Source of the DNA: Planctomycetota bacterium
GTDB lineage: Bacteria > Planctomycetota > Planctomycetia > Pirellulales > Pirellulaceae
NCBI GenBank assembly: GCA_026692865.1
Contig: JAPLNI010000051.1
Location: forward strand, 1-64,000
Direction of reading: 5' to 3'
Length of the DNA: 64,000 bases
Shown here: piece after piece, positions 8,764 to 18,024 of the stretch
Layout: each line of letters starts with the position of its first letter
Position numbering within the stretch: the stretch's first letter is position 1
Notes under the pieces: model-generated
The model's input: the letters and a program-made list of their open reading frames with translations, nothing else
Told to the model about the DNA's origin: nothing
The model's database searches: none
Made by a program: the position numbers and the translations under genes

Positions 8764-9768
8764 TTAGTTTCTTACGAGTGTCTCGTAGGAGCGAAGCGGA
8801 TAATCGATACCCACTTTGTCGAGGAGTTTGCATAGACTTCTTAGTGCCACACCGAATCCATCAGGACCACTGAATCCGCCGAACTGTCCGCCACCTTTCA
8901 AGTGGGGTTCCAGATCCAGAAAGACTCCTGGAACGCCTCTTTTTGTCATGCGTTGTTCAACGATTGGCAAAATGGATACGAAGTCTTTTAAGATCTTTTC
9001 GTGCCCGGAATCTCCTATATCAACCGGTACAAAATTCTTGAGCGAATCCTCATCGACATGGACTCCGCCAGCGAGACTCGTATTTGTTGTTGGCGTCCGA
9101 TAATCTTTAATGTGAAGCCAACCCAATCCCGGCTTCATTGCTTCGTATTCTTCGTAGACTTCTTTCGTTGTCATTCCTTGGCAAACCAAATTTGCTCCAT
9201 CGAAAATCAATAGCATCGCAGGGTGGTTTACTGCGTCGTAGATGGATCGCAGGAGTTTGCCTGTCTGGCCAACGAGGTTCGCTTCTACTTCGAGTCCAAA
9301 GGTAAGTCCCTCTCGATCGACCAGCCCCGCGATTTGGCCGAGTTGGTCTGCGGCTTGAGAAACGTACTTTTGCGGGTCGTCTCCCTTGGGATGGTAGAAC
9401 GAAAATCCTCGAAGAAGTTTTGTTTCGAGTTTATTTGCGATATTACAAGCTCGTTGAACATCTTTCTCGAGATATTCCTTGAATGGAACGAATCGATTCG
9501 TCGTTCCATCATCTACGTCGAGTAGTTTCACTTTGCCGATAGGTGAACCGATCGAAGAGATCGCAAGCCCGTATTCTTTTTGCAAAGCAAGAAGCTTGTC
9601 CAGCTCTGCTTCGTCCAAAAGCATGACGTTCTTGATGCCGTTACCAAGGTCAATGAATCGGAGTGTGTAATACTCCATTCCAAGAGCTGACAGCGCACAA
9701 AACTGTTGAAGAGCAAGTTTTTGGTTGGCTGCTTCATCAGCAAAGCCGCTTAAATGAACTGAAGGCAT
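8764..9768 (-). CDS. TIM-barrel sugar isomerase/epimerase-like protein
   Basis: Cytoplasmic 334-residue protein that looks like a xylose-isomerase-like TIM barrel (AP-endonuclease 2 superfamily). Supporting segments are 'LSGFADEA' at the start, 'TFGLEVEANLVGQTG' (conserved metal-ligand Glu), 'LLIFDGANLVCQG' (Asp), 'GWLHIKDYR' (His-x-Lys-Asp) and a late 'VFLDLEPHLKGGGQFGGF' (Glu). These fit the divalent-metal ligands of the family. The substrate is probably a sugar or polyol, but the sequence does not say which. Its ATG follows the queF stop by 6 bases, so the two genes are probably co-transcribed. A link to queuosine metabolism would be speculative. Confidence 0.75.
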   Translation of the reverse strand: MPSVHLSGFADEAANQKLALQQFCALSALGMEYYTLRFIDLGNGIKNVMLLDEAELDKLLALQKEYGLAISSIGSPIGKVKLLDVDDGTTNRFVPFKEYLEKDVQRACNIANKLETKLLRGFSFYHPKGDDPQKYVSQAADQLGQIAGLVDREGLTFGLEVEANLVGQTGKLLRSIYDAVNHPAMLLIFDGANLVCQGMTTKEVYEEYEAMKPGLGWLHIKDYRTPTTNTSLAGGVHVDEDSLKNFVPVDIGDSGHEKILKDFVSILPIVEQRMTKRGVPGVFLDLEPHLKGGGQFGGFSGPDGFGVALRSLCKLLDKVGIDYPLRSYETLVRN

Positions 9769-9774
9769 GGATCG

Positions 9775-10143
9775 TTAAGCCATTTCTTGTTTATGAGAGA
9801 TTGTGATAACAGAAGTAATACCGCCACGAGCACCCCAGTGGCTCTCAAGCGTAAAGCTCTTGGGTGCGACGACCGCGACGAAGTCTTCAAAAATCCGATT
9901 TGTAACATTCTCGTAGAAGATACCCTCGTTGCGGAATTTCTGAAGATAGAGCTTTAGGCTTTTAAGCTCGACACATTTCCCCTCCGGGACATATCGAAAT
10001 ACCAACTTGCCAAAATCTGGCTGTCCTGTCTTCGGACAAATCGACGTAAACTCGGGGCAAGCGATCTCAATCGAGTAATCGCGACCAGGAAAAGAATTTT
10101 CAAAACATTCCAGTTCATTCTGGAAAGGGGTTCCGACACTCAT
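9775..10143 (-). CDS. queF: preQ0 reductase (7-cyano-7-deazaguanine reductase, short type)
   Basis: Reduces 7-cyano-7-deazaguanine (preQ0) to preQ1 with NADPH in the queuosine tRNA-modification pathway. The 122-residue length fits the short YkvM-type, single-domain QueF (T-fold, homomultimeric). The catalytic cysteine is C36 in 'FTSICPKTGQPDF', with the conserved Asp at 43. The NADPH/substrate motif is E59-L-K-S-L, followed by 'YLQKFRNEGIFYE'. ATG start at 10143. It is divergent from queE (250-base gap), which supports the assignment; queC and queD are not in this window. Confidence 0.95.
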   Translation of the reverse strand: MSVGTPFQNELECFENSFPGRDYSIEIACPEFTSICPKTGQPDFGKLVFRYVPEGKCVELKSLKLYLQKFRNEGIFYENVTNRIFEDFVAVVAPKSFTLESHWGARGGITSVITISHKQEMA

Positions 10144-10394
10144 CGTGATTCAAATGTTCTTTAAAAAGGCGGTAAATAAAACTATTTTTGACTTCGCCCG
10201 TCCATACGTGACGGTGTTCGATTTTGGATTGTTGTGACTTGTCAACCGATCGACCTGCTGAGCGATCTCGACAAAATTTGCAAGGCCAACAAAAAATGCT
10301 ATTCCGGTGCGAAACGCGATACCCGGGCCTGTAGTATAAACGCTGCTCGATTCTCTGAAAGCCAAACCGTTGAAACGTTTGATACAATCTGAGA

Positions 10395-11120
10395 ATGATA
10401 CGAATTTCAGAAATTTTCCATAGTATTCAAGGAGAGGGGCAACTGACTGGCGTGCCCAGTGTGTTCATTCGTACAAGCGGTTGCAATTTGAGGTGTTGGT
10501 TTTGCGACACGCCTTACGCCTCTTGGAAGCCTGAGGGGGACTCGTTTAGCGTTTCCGAGGTGATCGAGAAAACGCTTTCTTACGCATGCGATCATGTGGT
10601 GATTACGGGCGGCGAACCAATGATTGTTCCCGAACTTCCGGAACTCTGCTCGGAATTGAGAAAGCTTGGCAAGCACATCACGATCGAAACCGCCGGCACA
10701 GTAATCCAAGAACCCACGTTGTCGTTTGACCTGTTACTGTGCGACTTGATGTCGATTAGTCCCAAACTAAGTAACAGTGCACCCGCAGAGAGCGAAGCAA
10801 ATAACTGGCATGAACGACACAATGAGACTCGGGATAAACCGGAAGTGGTAGCAAAATTGATTGCGTTGTCCAAGGACTTTCAACTGAAGTTTGTTGTTGG
10901 GTCCATTCTGGACGCGGAAGAGGTGATGGAGTTTATTGCTGAATATGCGGCACGGGGTTTACGTGTACCGTTTTCAAAAATCTTGATGATGCCGCGAGGA
11001 GTATCTACGGGGGAAATTGACCAACAAGCGGAATGGCTTGTACCGTGGTGTAAAGCCAAGGGAGTGCGATATTGCGATCGTACTCATATTCGATGGTTTG
11101 GAAATCGACGAGGAACATAA
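10395..11120 (+). CDS. queE: 7-carboxy-7-deazaguanine synthase (radical SAM)
   Basis: Radical SAM enzyme converting 6-carboxy-tetrahydropterin to 7-carboxy-7-deazaguanine in preQ0/queuosine synthesis. The [4Fe-4S]-binding motif is C30-x3-C34-x2-C37 (CNLRCWFC), and the N-terminus 'SEIFHSIQGEG' is typical of QueE. 'VVITGGEPM' (about 68-76) is the SAM-binding GGEP motif. The C-terminal 'YCDRTHIRWFGNRRGT' matches the QueE end. Length 241 fits the family. Divergent from queF, so one intergenic region may control both. Confidence 0.95.
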   Translation: MIRISEIFHSIQGEGQLTGVPSVFIRTSGCNLRCWFCDTPYASWKPEGDSFSVSEVIEKTLSYACDHVVITGGEPMIVPELPELCSELRKLGKHITIETAGTVIQEPTLSFDLLLCDLMSISPKLSNSAPAESEANNWHERHNETRDKPEVVAKLIALSKDFQLKFVVGSILDAEEVMEFIAEYAARGLRVPFSKILMMPRGVSTGEIDQQAEWLVPWCKAKGVRYCDRTHIRWFGNRRGT

Positions 11121-11215
11121 GGTTTTTCGCCTCAAGTTGCTTTCTGTTGCTTCATGCGATTGCGTGACAAGGATCACTTATTATCAATATGTTGTGCTAA
11201 TAACTAGTATGCTAG

Positions 11216-12190
11216 TTACTTTGTTTCGGGTTTCTTTCTCGACTCGATCGATGGAATCATCTCTTCCAAGCTTATGTCTTGATCGCTTGCCTTGGGTGTT
11301 TTTTCTTGCGTTTCAGGGGCGATAGCCTTTGCGTCAGTTTTTGAGTCGGCTTTATTCTCCGGGGTCTGCTTTTCAGTGGAACCTGCGGCTGGCTTAGCAG
11401 GGGGCAATTGAATCCCAGGCTCAACGTCACTTTCGCGGCTTGGTTCAGCGTCACTGACTTTGAGAACTAGCCGAACGAGCGTGTGCATGGGTGGAATGTT
11501 TTCGGTGAACGCTTCAAAAACCAAACCGCTGTTAGCCGCCGCACTCTCGACAGCCAGATCCATCGTTGCTGTTGGAAAGTTTGCGACGCAAATGAGGTCT
11601 CCAGAGTCACCAAGGTATCTTTGTTCACCGGAGTCAACGTCTTTGTAGAAGCCGCTTCCGGCGAATACCCAGTCGTAGGGCATTTCTTTATTGGTACCCA
11701 TTCGTCGAATCCACTTTTGAGCAGGATCAAGATGGTTTTTGCCTTCTGCATCGCGATACAGAGCACTTATCTTGATGGTCGTTCCTGTTGCTGGTCGATA
11801 GGGTTCGAATTGAGTAGGGGCTCCCTGCTCGGCACCAGCAGCCAGCAGGCCAGCGTGCACATGCCTAGCAGCAGCGAAGACGGCGATGATCGATTCGTGT
11901 TCTTTTGTACCTGTTGGACAGGCGAGCATCTCTAGTTGCCCCTTGCGTAGTGTGACATAGCCGTCCACGATGACGAGACCGCGTTTTCCATCAACCCAAA
12001 CGCGACCATCTGGAACAAGCCGCGTTGCATTCTTGGGATCTCCAAACATTGCTTCCGCTTTGTTCAGTAGTTCTTCTCGCGTCGGAATTGGTTCTGCTCG
12101 GGCGTGAATTCCAACCATACAAGTGACAACTAGGATGGATGCCCACTGCGAAAGCGATGGGAAGATACTTTTCATTCGAGGTGCATACAT
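11216..12190 (-). CDS. YdjY-domain exported protein
   Basis: Secreted 324-residue protein. An N-terminal hydrophobic segment (about 11-28) acts as signal peptide. A second in-frame Met at residue 6 (MKSIFPSLSQ) gives the more typical signal start. Residues about 35-240 match the planctomycete YdjY domain: 'VWVDGKRGLVIVDGYVTLRKGQLEMLAC' and 'KEHESIIAVFAAARHVHAGLLAAGAEQG' are characteristic. The last 80 residues are low-complexity, rich in Lys/Glu/Pro/Thr, likely an unstructured tail. Function unknown. Its start lies close to the next rightward gene, so the pair may share a divergent promoter. Confidence 0.75.
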   Translation of the reverse strand: MYAPRMKSIFPSLSQWASILVVTCMVGIHARAEPIPTREELLNKAEAMFGDPKNATRLVPDGRVWVDGKRGLVIVDGYVTLRKGQLEMLACPTGTKEHESIIAVFAAARHVHAGLLAAGAEQGAPTQFEPYRPATGTTIKISALYRDAEGKNHLDPAQKWIRRMGTNKEMPYDWVFAGSGFYKDVDSGEQRYLGDSGDLICVANFPTATMDLAVESAAANSGLVFEAFTENIPPMHTLVRLVLKVSDAEPSRESDVEPGIQLPPAKPAAGSTEKQTPENKADSKTDAKAIAPETQEKTPKASDQDISLEEMIPSIESRKKPETK

Positions 12191-12208
12191 GGCAGAATCG
12201 CAAAAAAC

Positions 12209-14335
12209 GTGAAAAAGAATCCTTGCATCTCCGTCGCCAGTAACAACAATTGCGACACGACACTAATTACTCTACCAAAAGCTTCCTTTCAGGACGATAC
12301 ACCTATGGACTGGGTAAAACCCAAAAGCGATCGCGCGTTGCCAGGCGTTGATAAATCATTGACTTCATCTGCCGAATCGACAGTGATGGGCAACTACGGT
12401 GGAGAAATAATACTTGAGGATTCACGCAAAAAATCGATCAATGGAACGGAAGTGCATCATTCTAATAATCGTGAGGGGCAACACGTGGAAAAGGTAACTA
12501 CTTGGCTAGAGAAGCTTTGCCAAGACAACGTCCCTTCGCTTCAGAAGTCACCAAAGCCGCCCCGGAGTAAGAAGAGTCGCAAGTCGACCGCTCATAGCTC
12601 GACCGAGTTTGGTGCTTCCATGCGTTGGGGAACTGCGACTCTTCAAGTAGACATTGAAGAAGGCCCAGAGGTACTCGCTAAGATTGTCGAACTCTGGCAA
12701 AGCCCGATCGCAGAAGGATCGGAGTCTCGAAAGCCGAAGCAATTAAAGTCTATCGAGAGTATCTCGAAGTGGATTGTGAAGTCGCTTCCCGTCCATGGCT
12801 TTGATGTCAACGTGGGACTCGTCAGCGCATCGTGGATTCATGGCTTGCGAGAGCTCGGTGGCGAGCTGCCGCAATCGCTTTGGCTAGAGACTTTGCAAAG
12901 CATCTTGACCCAAGTAGATCGTGCTTGGAGTGAAGAGCCCGAGAAAGGACTTTTTCCGTGGTTGCTGTGGGCCTGCGAAGTACCTTTGGCACTCGCAACG
13001 AAGTTGTCTCACCTTGGCGGCAAGGACCGGATGGTTTTGGAAACGATAGAGAGGCTCAATCAAGTTCTCGAAGCTGCCGATGACTCTCCTGAAAATTGGT
13101 TGATCCATGGCGGGCATCAGCTACGCGCATGTCTTGCGTCGATCGTGCGATGTTCTTGGTCGATGAGTTCGCTCGGAACAAAAGGCTTCTATGCAAAGCA
13201 GCGGAAGTCGCTTGCGAAACTGGTCGAACTGGCAGTCCGGTTAAGCGATCGCAACGGCGGACCTCTTCTAAACGAACATGGCATCGAAAGCGATGATGCG
13301 GAACTTTGGAATGCGCTTTCAGAGATCTGCGCACCGAATAAAAAGCTTGACCGACTCTTGCAGGTAAGCGGCCTTCGGACTTTGCGTCAGACCAATCGAA
13401 AATCGGCATCGCGAAGCCTGAAAGCAATTACGAAGTCGGAGATCGTGAGACTGCCGGCTCTCGGGTTTTATTCCGAGAAGGCAGAACTGGCGAGCATGCG
13501 AAAAGCTTGGGATCAACCCGGCGTTCGCATGGCAATCGATTATTCGCAAGAGCCGATGCGGATCGATATCTTGGATTTCGAAGGCAATCGTATCATCAGT
13601 GGTGACTGGGATCTGCAGATCACTCGCGAGGGACAGGCGATCGAAACCGATGTTGGTTGGTCGGATGTGTGCTGGTTCTCGGATGACGATGTCGATTACT
13701 TGGAGATCGAATGTGGGCTCGAAGGCGTTGTTCGAATTCAACGCCAGATGATGCTGATTCGAGATGAATCAATGATCTTTATGTGCGATACACTTCTTGC
13801 GGACCAATCTGCAAATTGGGGGGTCCGGAGCATTTTAAATGTCGCTCCTGATTTCGAAGTTCGTCAAGACAAAAAACACCATGAAGCCGAACTTCATCAT
13901 CGCGATTCGACAACAACCGGCACGGGCGACGGACGCCATGCGCTGGTGCTACCGCTGGCCTTGCCTGAGTGGAGGCGTTCGCCCAGCATAGGAAAACTGG
14001 AGCCTAAAGCAGGACAACTCGTTTTGTCGCAAGAGTCACTCGGAAATCGCTTGATGTGCCCGATGGTGATCGTTCCTCGCAAACCATCCAAGAATCAACC
14101 CTACACATGGCGACACTTAACCGTAGCTGAAGATCTTCAGATTCAACCTCGCGAAATCGCTCAAGCATATCGCGTTCAAGTCGGTAAGGACCAAATGGTT
14201 TTCTATCGATCGCTTGCCAAAACGATTCGTCGGTCCGCAATGGGGCTACACATGAATAGCGAGTTCTACGCCGCACGCTTTGACCCATCTGATGGCGAAT
14301 TTGAACCGATCGTAGAAATCGATTCTGACGAATAA
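12209..14335 (+). CDS. Large conserved-looking protein of unknown function
   Basis: I do not recognise this 708-codon frame. It opens at a GTG (12209), but an in-frame ATG at 12305, preceded by AGGA about 10 bases upstream, is a better start and gives about 676 residues. No signal peptide or membrane segment is visible, so it is probably cytoplasmic. The N-terminal 120 residues are polar and basic. The middle (about 140-420) looks alpha-helical with many Leu/Trp. The C-terminal ~250 residues look beta-rich ('DILDFEGNRIISGDWDLQI', 'DYLEIECGLEGVVRIQRQM'), loosely recalling the C-terminal sandwich of heparinase II/III-like lyases, but I cannot support that assignment. Codon usage looks like that of the neighbours. 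Confidence 0.7.
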   Translation: MKKNPCISVASNNNCDTTLITLPKASFQDDTPMDWVKPKSDRALPGVDKSLTSSAESTVMGNYGGEIILEDSRKKSINGTEVHHSNNREGQHVEKVTTWLEKLCQDNVPSLQKSPKPPRSKKSRKSTAHSSTEFGASMRWGTATLQVDIEEGPEVLAKIVELWQSPIAEGSESRKPKQLKSIESISKWIVKSLPVHGFDVNVGLVSASWIHGLRELGGELPQSLWLETLQSILTQVDRAWSEEPEKGLFPWLLWACEVPLALATKLSHLGGKDRMVLETIERLNQVLEAADDSPENWLIHGGHQLRACLASIVRCSWSMSSLGTKGFYAKQRKSLAKLVELAVRLSDRNGGPLLNEHGIESDDAELWNALSEICAPNKKLDRLLQVSGLRTLRQTNRKSASRSLKAITKSEIVRLPALGFYSEKAELASMRKAWDQPGVRMAIDYSQEPMRIDILDFEGNRIISGDWDLQITREGQAIETDVGWSDVCWFSDDDVDYLEIECGLEGVVRIQRQMMLIRDESMIFMCDTLLADQSANWGVRSILNVAPDFEVRQDKKHHEAELHHRDSTTTGTGDGRHALVLPLALPEWRRSPSIGKLEPKAGQLVLSQESLGNRLMCPMVIVPRKPSKNQPYTWRHLTVAEDLQIQPREIAQAYRVQVGKDQMVFYRSLAKTIRRSAMGLHMNSEFYAARFDPSDGEFEPIVEIDSDE

Positions 14336-14465
14336 AGTTCGCTCAGCGTGTATACTCACGAAGACAAGTCTCTTCGCAGGCTTGGAATAAGCTTAGAACT
14401 GCTAAAACAAGTGTGCCAGAACGACGTTTCAATGCACAACACCCAATTATCAAAGTAACCTTTTC

Positions 14466-15221
14466 GTGAATATGCCAATCGATGAGTCAAAATCGCTGGT
14501 TGGAAGCTTATCCGTCGAATCGGTTGCCCTTCAATGGTCTTCGGTGACTCAACGCGTTGCCGAGGCGAGCAAGAAATCCGGGCGATCTCCATCCGAGGTA
14601 ACGATTGTCGGCATCACGAAGTATGTGGACTCGCAAACTGCAATGTGGCTTTGGGGTGCTGGCTGCACCGATCTGGGAGAGAGTCGCCCGCAAAGCCTTT
14701 GGGAAAAACAGGCTGCGTTGGATGCAGTTTCGTTATCAGATGAGCGAAAAATCCGATGGCATTTTATCGGGCATTTGCAGCGGAATAAGTCGCTGAAAAC
14801 GATTGCTAATCTCTCGTTGCTTCAGTCGCTGGACTCCGTGCGTTTGGCTCAGCAAGTCCAACGTGATGCGGAATCGCTTGGGATATCAGTGGATGCATTA
14901 GTCGAAGTTAATGTGTCGGGTGAGCCGAACAAAACGGGAATTCTTTCCCAAGATCTGCCTGCGGTGCTCGATGATTTGGCCGGCCTTGATCGGATTCAAG
15001 TACGCGGACTCATGGGGATGGCTGGTCTTCAAACCACCAACCCGCGCACAGATTTTGCTAAACTAAGGAAGCTGCGAGACGACATGGTCATCCGATTTGG
15101 TGATCAATTCCAGCTTGGTCAGCTTTCGATGGGCATGAGTGGTGATTTTGAAGAAGCCATTGAGGAAGGTTCTACGATGGTTCGAATAGGTTCGCTGTTG
15201 TTTGAGCCAATAGGTAGCTAG
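14466..15221 (+). CDS. PLP-homeostasis protein, YggS family
   Basis: Single-domain pyridoxal-phosphate-binding TIM-barrel protein (PLPHP/YggS/PROSC family). It buffers PLP and influences amino-acid and keto-acid balance; no enzymatic reaction is established for the family. The PLP lysine is K52 in 'VGITKYV'. Other hallmarks are 'DLGESRPQSLWEK', 'IRWHFIGHLQRNK', 'VEVNVSGEPNKTG', 'RGLMGMA' and 'LSMGMSGDFEEAIEEGSTMVRIGSLLF'. Length 251 is usual for the family. GTG at 14466 or ATG at 14472 could be the start. It ends 6 bases before the pyroglutamyl-peptidase gene, suggesting co-transcription. Confidence 0.92.
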   Translation: MNMPIDESKSLVGSLSVESVALQWSSVTQRVAEASKKSGRSPSEVTIVGITKYVDSQTAMWLWGAGCTDLGESRPQSLWEKQAALDAVSLSDERKIRWHFIGHLQRNKSLKTIANLSLLQSLDSVRLAQQVQRDAESLGISVDALVEVNVSGEPNKTGILSQDLPAVLDDLAGLDRIQVRGLMGMAGLQTTNPRTDFAKLRKLRDDMVIRFGDQFQLGQLSMGMSGDFEEAIEEGSTMVRIGSLLFEPIGS

Positions 15222-15227
15222 ACTTTT

Positions 15228-15863
15228 ATGCGACTCCTTTTAACCTCCTTCGAACCTTACGATGATTGGGAGCAAAACTCCAGTTGGGCAGTGATGTCCG
15301 AGTATCTTCGCGTCTACGGAGCGAACACATCACTGGTAACACGACGCTATCCAGTGGACTTGGTCGAGCTCAAGAAGCGGCTCGATCGTGACCTGGCAAC
15401 CGGGTTTGATGCGGTGCTTCATCTTGGGCAGCGGCCGGGAGCTTCCCAGATTTCATTGGAAGCGATTGCTGTTAACGTTGCGGGAATTACAACTGCTCCG
15501 GGCGAAGAGTATGGGCCGCTTCTAGCCAATGGCCCTGTTGGTTATCGAACTCAGTTTCCACTCGGCAGCTGGCTCAACCTATTGCATCAATCAGCGATCC
15601 CATCGTACATTTCGTACCATGCGGGTACCTATCTTTGCAACGCAATTATGTATCTTTCGCATCATTGGTACACTCAAAATCGACGGCATGGCGAAGAACC
15701 ACTCGTTGGATTTGTTCACCTGCCGTTGACGTCTCAGCAAGTGCTTGGAAGCGGTAAGGCGCTCGCGAGCATGCCCAGCTCGCAGATGGTCCAAGCCGTC
15801 GCATTAATCGTCGGTGAAGTGCTCTCTGCATCCAAATTCCCAACCCGAACGATGACAACCTGA
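15228..15863 (+). CDS. Pyroglutamyl-peptidase I (C15 family)
   Basis: Cytoplasmic cysteine peptidase that removes N-terminal pyroglutamate from peptides. The catalytic triad is readable: E78 in 'GASQISLEAIAVN', C137 in 'YHAGTYLCNAIMY' and H164 in 'GFVHLP', with spacing close to the canonical enzyme (E80/C143/H166). Length 211 is typical. The start 'MRLLLTSFEPYDDW' corresponds to the family's 'TGFEPF' opening. It is followed 17 bases later by an S9 peptidase, so the pair may act on peptides together (inference). Confidence 0.9.
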   Translation: MRLLLTSFEPYDDWEQNSSWAVMSEYLRVYGANTSLVTRRYPVDLVELKKRLDRDLATGFDAVLHLGQRPGASQISLEAIAVNVAGITTAPGEEYGPLLANGPVGYRTQFPLGSWLNLLHQSAIPSYISYHAGTYLCNAIMYLSHHWYTQNRRHGEEPLVGFVHLPLTSQQVLGSGKALASMPSSQMVQAVALIVGEVLSASKFPTRTMTT

Positions 15864-15880
15864 TTAAGACAACTTAAAAA

Positions 15881-17872
15881 ATGACACACTTCCGATCACA
15901 CTTCCGATCAGACCGCCACTCGATGACATTCTCAGTGATTTTAGTTTTGCTTTATGGATTGATTTCATCCAGGTTTGTCGCGTCGCAGGAACCGTCCATC
16001 GCATTCCCTGACAACTTGCAGATCGAAGGAATTCCATCGATTCCAAAAGCAATCGCCGAGCAAGTTCGTAAGTACACGGAATCGCGAGCTGCGGTCGCTT
16101 TCGACTGGCATCCAACCAAGCGTCAGATGTTGATCGGAACCCGATTTGGCAATTCGTCGCAAGTCCATGAAATCAAGGCACCCGGAGCTGCACGAACCCA
16201 ACTTACATTCTTTGAAGAACCCGTTGCGTTCGCGAGTTACGACCCCAAGGACGCCAAGTTTTTTGTCTTCTCCAAAGATGTTGGCGGTAATGAATTCTCG
16301 CAACTGTTTCGATACAATTTCTCCGACGGCGCGGTCAGCTTGTTGACCGACGGTGGGCGCTCACAAAACGGCGGGCTTGTTTGGAATCGTCAAAAAACCG
16401 CTGCGGCATACGCTTCCACACAGCGCAACAAAGTAGACCGCGATATCTGGGTGATTGAGCCTGCCAGCTCCAACAGTAACGCGAACCGGCTTGTCGTTGA
16501 AAACAGCGGTGGCGGTTGGTCCGTCACGGATTGGTCATCCGACGGGAAGTCGCTCATCTTGATGGAGTACCTCTCGATCAACAGAAGCAATCTCTATCTC
16601 GCTGATGTTGCAACTGGTGTGAAGAAACCCATTACCAATCTAGATGAAGAAGTTTCTTATTCGAGTGCTACTTTCTCCGAAGATGGATCACACCTATGGA
16701 TCACCACCGATAAAGGATCTGAATTCCAACAATTTGCAAGCTTGCGATTGTCCGACGGCGAAATCGTTCCTATCTCTCAGTCGATCCCGTGGGATATCGA
16801 AGGTATCGCGGTTGCTCCCAACGGTAAGACTATTGTTTTAGTAGCCAATGAAGCCGGAAGTTCTGTTCTCTACAAATATGACGTTGCAACGAAATCGTTA
16901 AAGCGGATCGATAACATACCATCAGGAGTTGTTGCACTGGGGCAGTGGCGATCGGATAGTAGCGAGATTGCTTTCACGCTGAATTCTTACAACAGCACAT
17001 CGGATGTCTACTCGTGGGAGGTCGCCGATGGCATAACAAGTCGATGGACCGAAAGCGAGTTGGGAGGTGTCCTTGCCTCGGATTTACAAGAACCAACAAA
17101 GATCAGTTGGAAGAGCTTTGATGGAACGCAAATCACCGGTTTCTATTTCAAGCCGAAAGCTACTTTCACCGGTGCAAGACCTGTGATTATCAATATTCAT
17201 GGTGGGCCCGAAGGTCAGTCGCGACCACTTTTTCAAGGCAGGAACAACTACTTCCTCAATGAACTTGGCGTAGCCATCATCTATCCCAATGTGCGAGGTT
17301 CTGCTGGTTTTGGGAAGTCCTACTTGAAGATGGATAACGGGCTGAAGCGTTTTGATTCTGTGAAAGATATCGGTGCTTTAATCGATTGGATCGGGACTCA
17401 AGCAAATTTGGACGTAAATCGAATCATGGTGACTGGCGGTTCTTATGGCGGATATATGACTTTAGCAACCGCGGTTGAATACAACGATAAGATTCGCTGC
17501 TCGCTAGATGTCGTCGGGATCTCTCACTTTGGTACTTTTTTGAAAAACACCGAGTCCTATCGTCGCGATCTTCGACGAGTCGAGTATGGAGACGAGCGAT
17601 TGCCAGAGATGATTGAATTCTTCGATCGCATCGCGCCGCTGAATCAGTCGCACAAAATTAAAAAGCCGCTCTTCGTCGTGCAGGGCGGTAATGATCCGCG
17701 AGTCCCGATGAGCGAAGCCGAGCAGATGGTTGCTCAAGTTAAATCCAATGGCAGTCCTATTTGGTACATGATGGCCAAAGACGAAGGGCATGGCTTCCGT
17801 AAGAAAAGCAACGCTGACCTTCAGTTCTACGCCACAGTGCAATTTGTAAAGGACTTTTTAATCAACCAATAG
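15881..17872 (+). CDS. S9 family prolyl oligopeptidase-like serine peptidase
   Basis: Exported or membrane-anchored 663-residue peptidase with an N-terminal beta-propeller (about 60-400) and a C-terminal alpha/beta hydrolase (about 405-663). The catalytic triad is S521 in 'GGSYGGY', D605 in 'QGGNDPRVP' and H637 in 'DEGHGF'. The oxyanion segment 'INIHGGPEGQSRP' and 'YPNVRGSAGFG' are typical of acylaminoacyl/dipeptidyl peptidases. The first 14 residues contain a 12-base tandem duplication (HFRSHFRS, 15887-15910) before Met15. The hydrophobic stretch 16-31 reads as a signal peptide if translation starts at Met15 (15923), which I consider more likely. Confidence 0.88.
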   Translation: MTHFRSHFRSDRHSMTFSVILVLLYGLISSRFVASQEPSIAFPDNLQIEGIPSIPKAIAEQVRKYTESRAAVAFDWHPTKRQMLIGTRFGNSSQVHEIKAPGAARTQLTFFEEPVAFASYDPKDAKFFVFSKDVGGNEFSQLFRYNFSDGAVSLLTDGGRSQNGGLVWNRQKTAAAYASTQRNKVDRDIWVIEPASSNSNANRLVVENSGGGWSVTDWSSDGKSLILMEYLSINRSNLYLADVATGVKKPITNLDEEVSYSSATFSEDGSHLWITTDKGSEFQQFASLRLSDGEIVPISQSIPWDIEGIAVAPNGKTIVLVANEAGSSVLYKYDVATKSLKRIDNIPSGVVALGQWRSDSSEIAFTLNSYNSTSDVYSWEVADGITSRWTESELGGVLASDLQEPTKISWKSFDGTQITGFYFKPKATFTGARPVIINIHGGPEGQSRPLFQGRNNYFLNELGVAIIYPNVRGSAGFGKSYLKMDNGLKRFDSVKDIGALIDWIGTQANLDVNRIMVTGGSYGGYMTLATAVEYNDKIRCSLDVVGISHFGTFLKNTESYRRDLRRVEYGDERLPEMIEFFDRIAPLNQSHKIKKPLFVVQGGNDPRVPMSEAEQMVAQVKSNGSPIWYMMAKDEGHGFRKKSNADLQFYATVQFVKDFLINQ

Positions 17873-17961
17873 GATTAAACAAAAGCCGTTGAGCATGCTT
17901 TGTATCTAGAACGATTGAAACGCTTTAACGTGTCAACGTCCTAACAGAATAATGAATCTTC

Positions 17962-17994
17962 GGTAGGTATAGTTTGCTTATCGAACTGCCTACC
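17962..17994. terminator. Hairpin between the S9 peptidase and nnr genes
   Basis: Imperfect inverted repeat: GGTAGG / CCTACC outer stem and AGTT / AACT inner stem around a 9-base loop. It sits in the 150-base gap between two convergent genes. The right side continues TTTGGTTGACTTTT, a broken T-tract, so it may act mainly for the rightward gene. Confidence 0.45.
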
Positions 17995-18024
17995 TTTGGT
18001 TGACTTTTATACTAACATATTTAA

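Noticed and set aside
10150-10365. 71-codon leftward frame between queF and queE
   Set aside because: It reads reasonably protein-like, but its only start is TTG, there is no ribosome-binding site, and it fills the divergent promoter region of queF and queE. Kept out for lack of support.
10144-10394. preQ1 riboswitch upstream of queF/queE
   Set aside because: Location is suggestive, but I found no compact hairpin plus A-rich tail feeding a ribosome-binding site on either strand.
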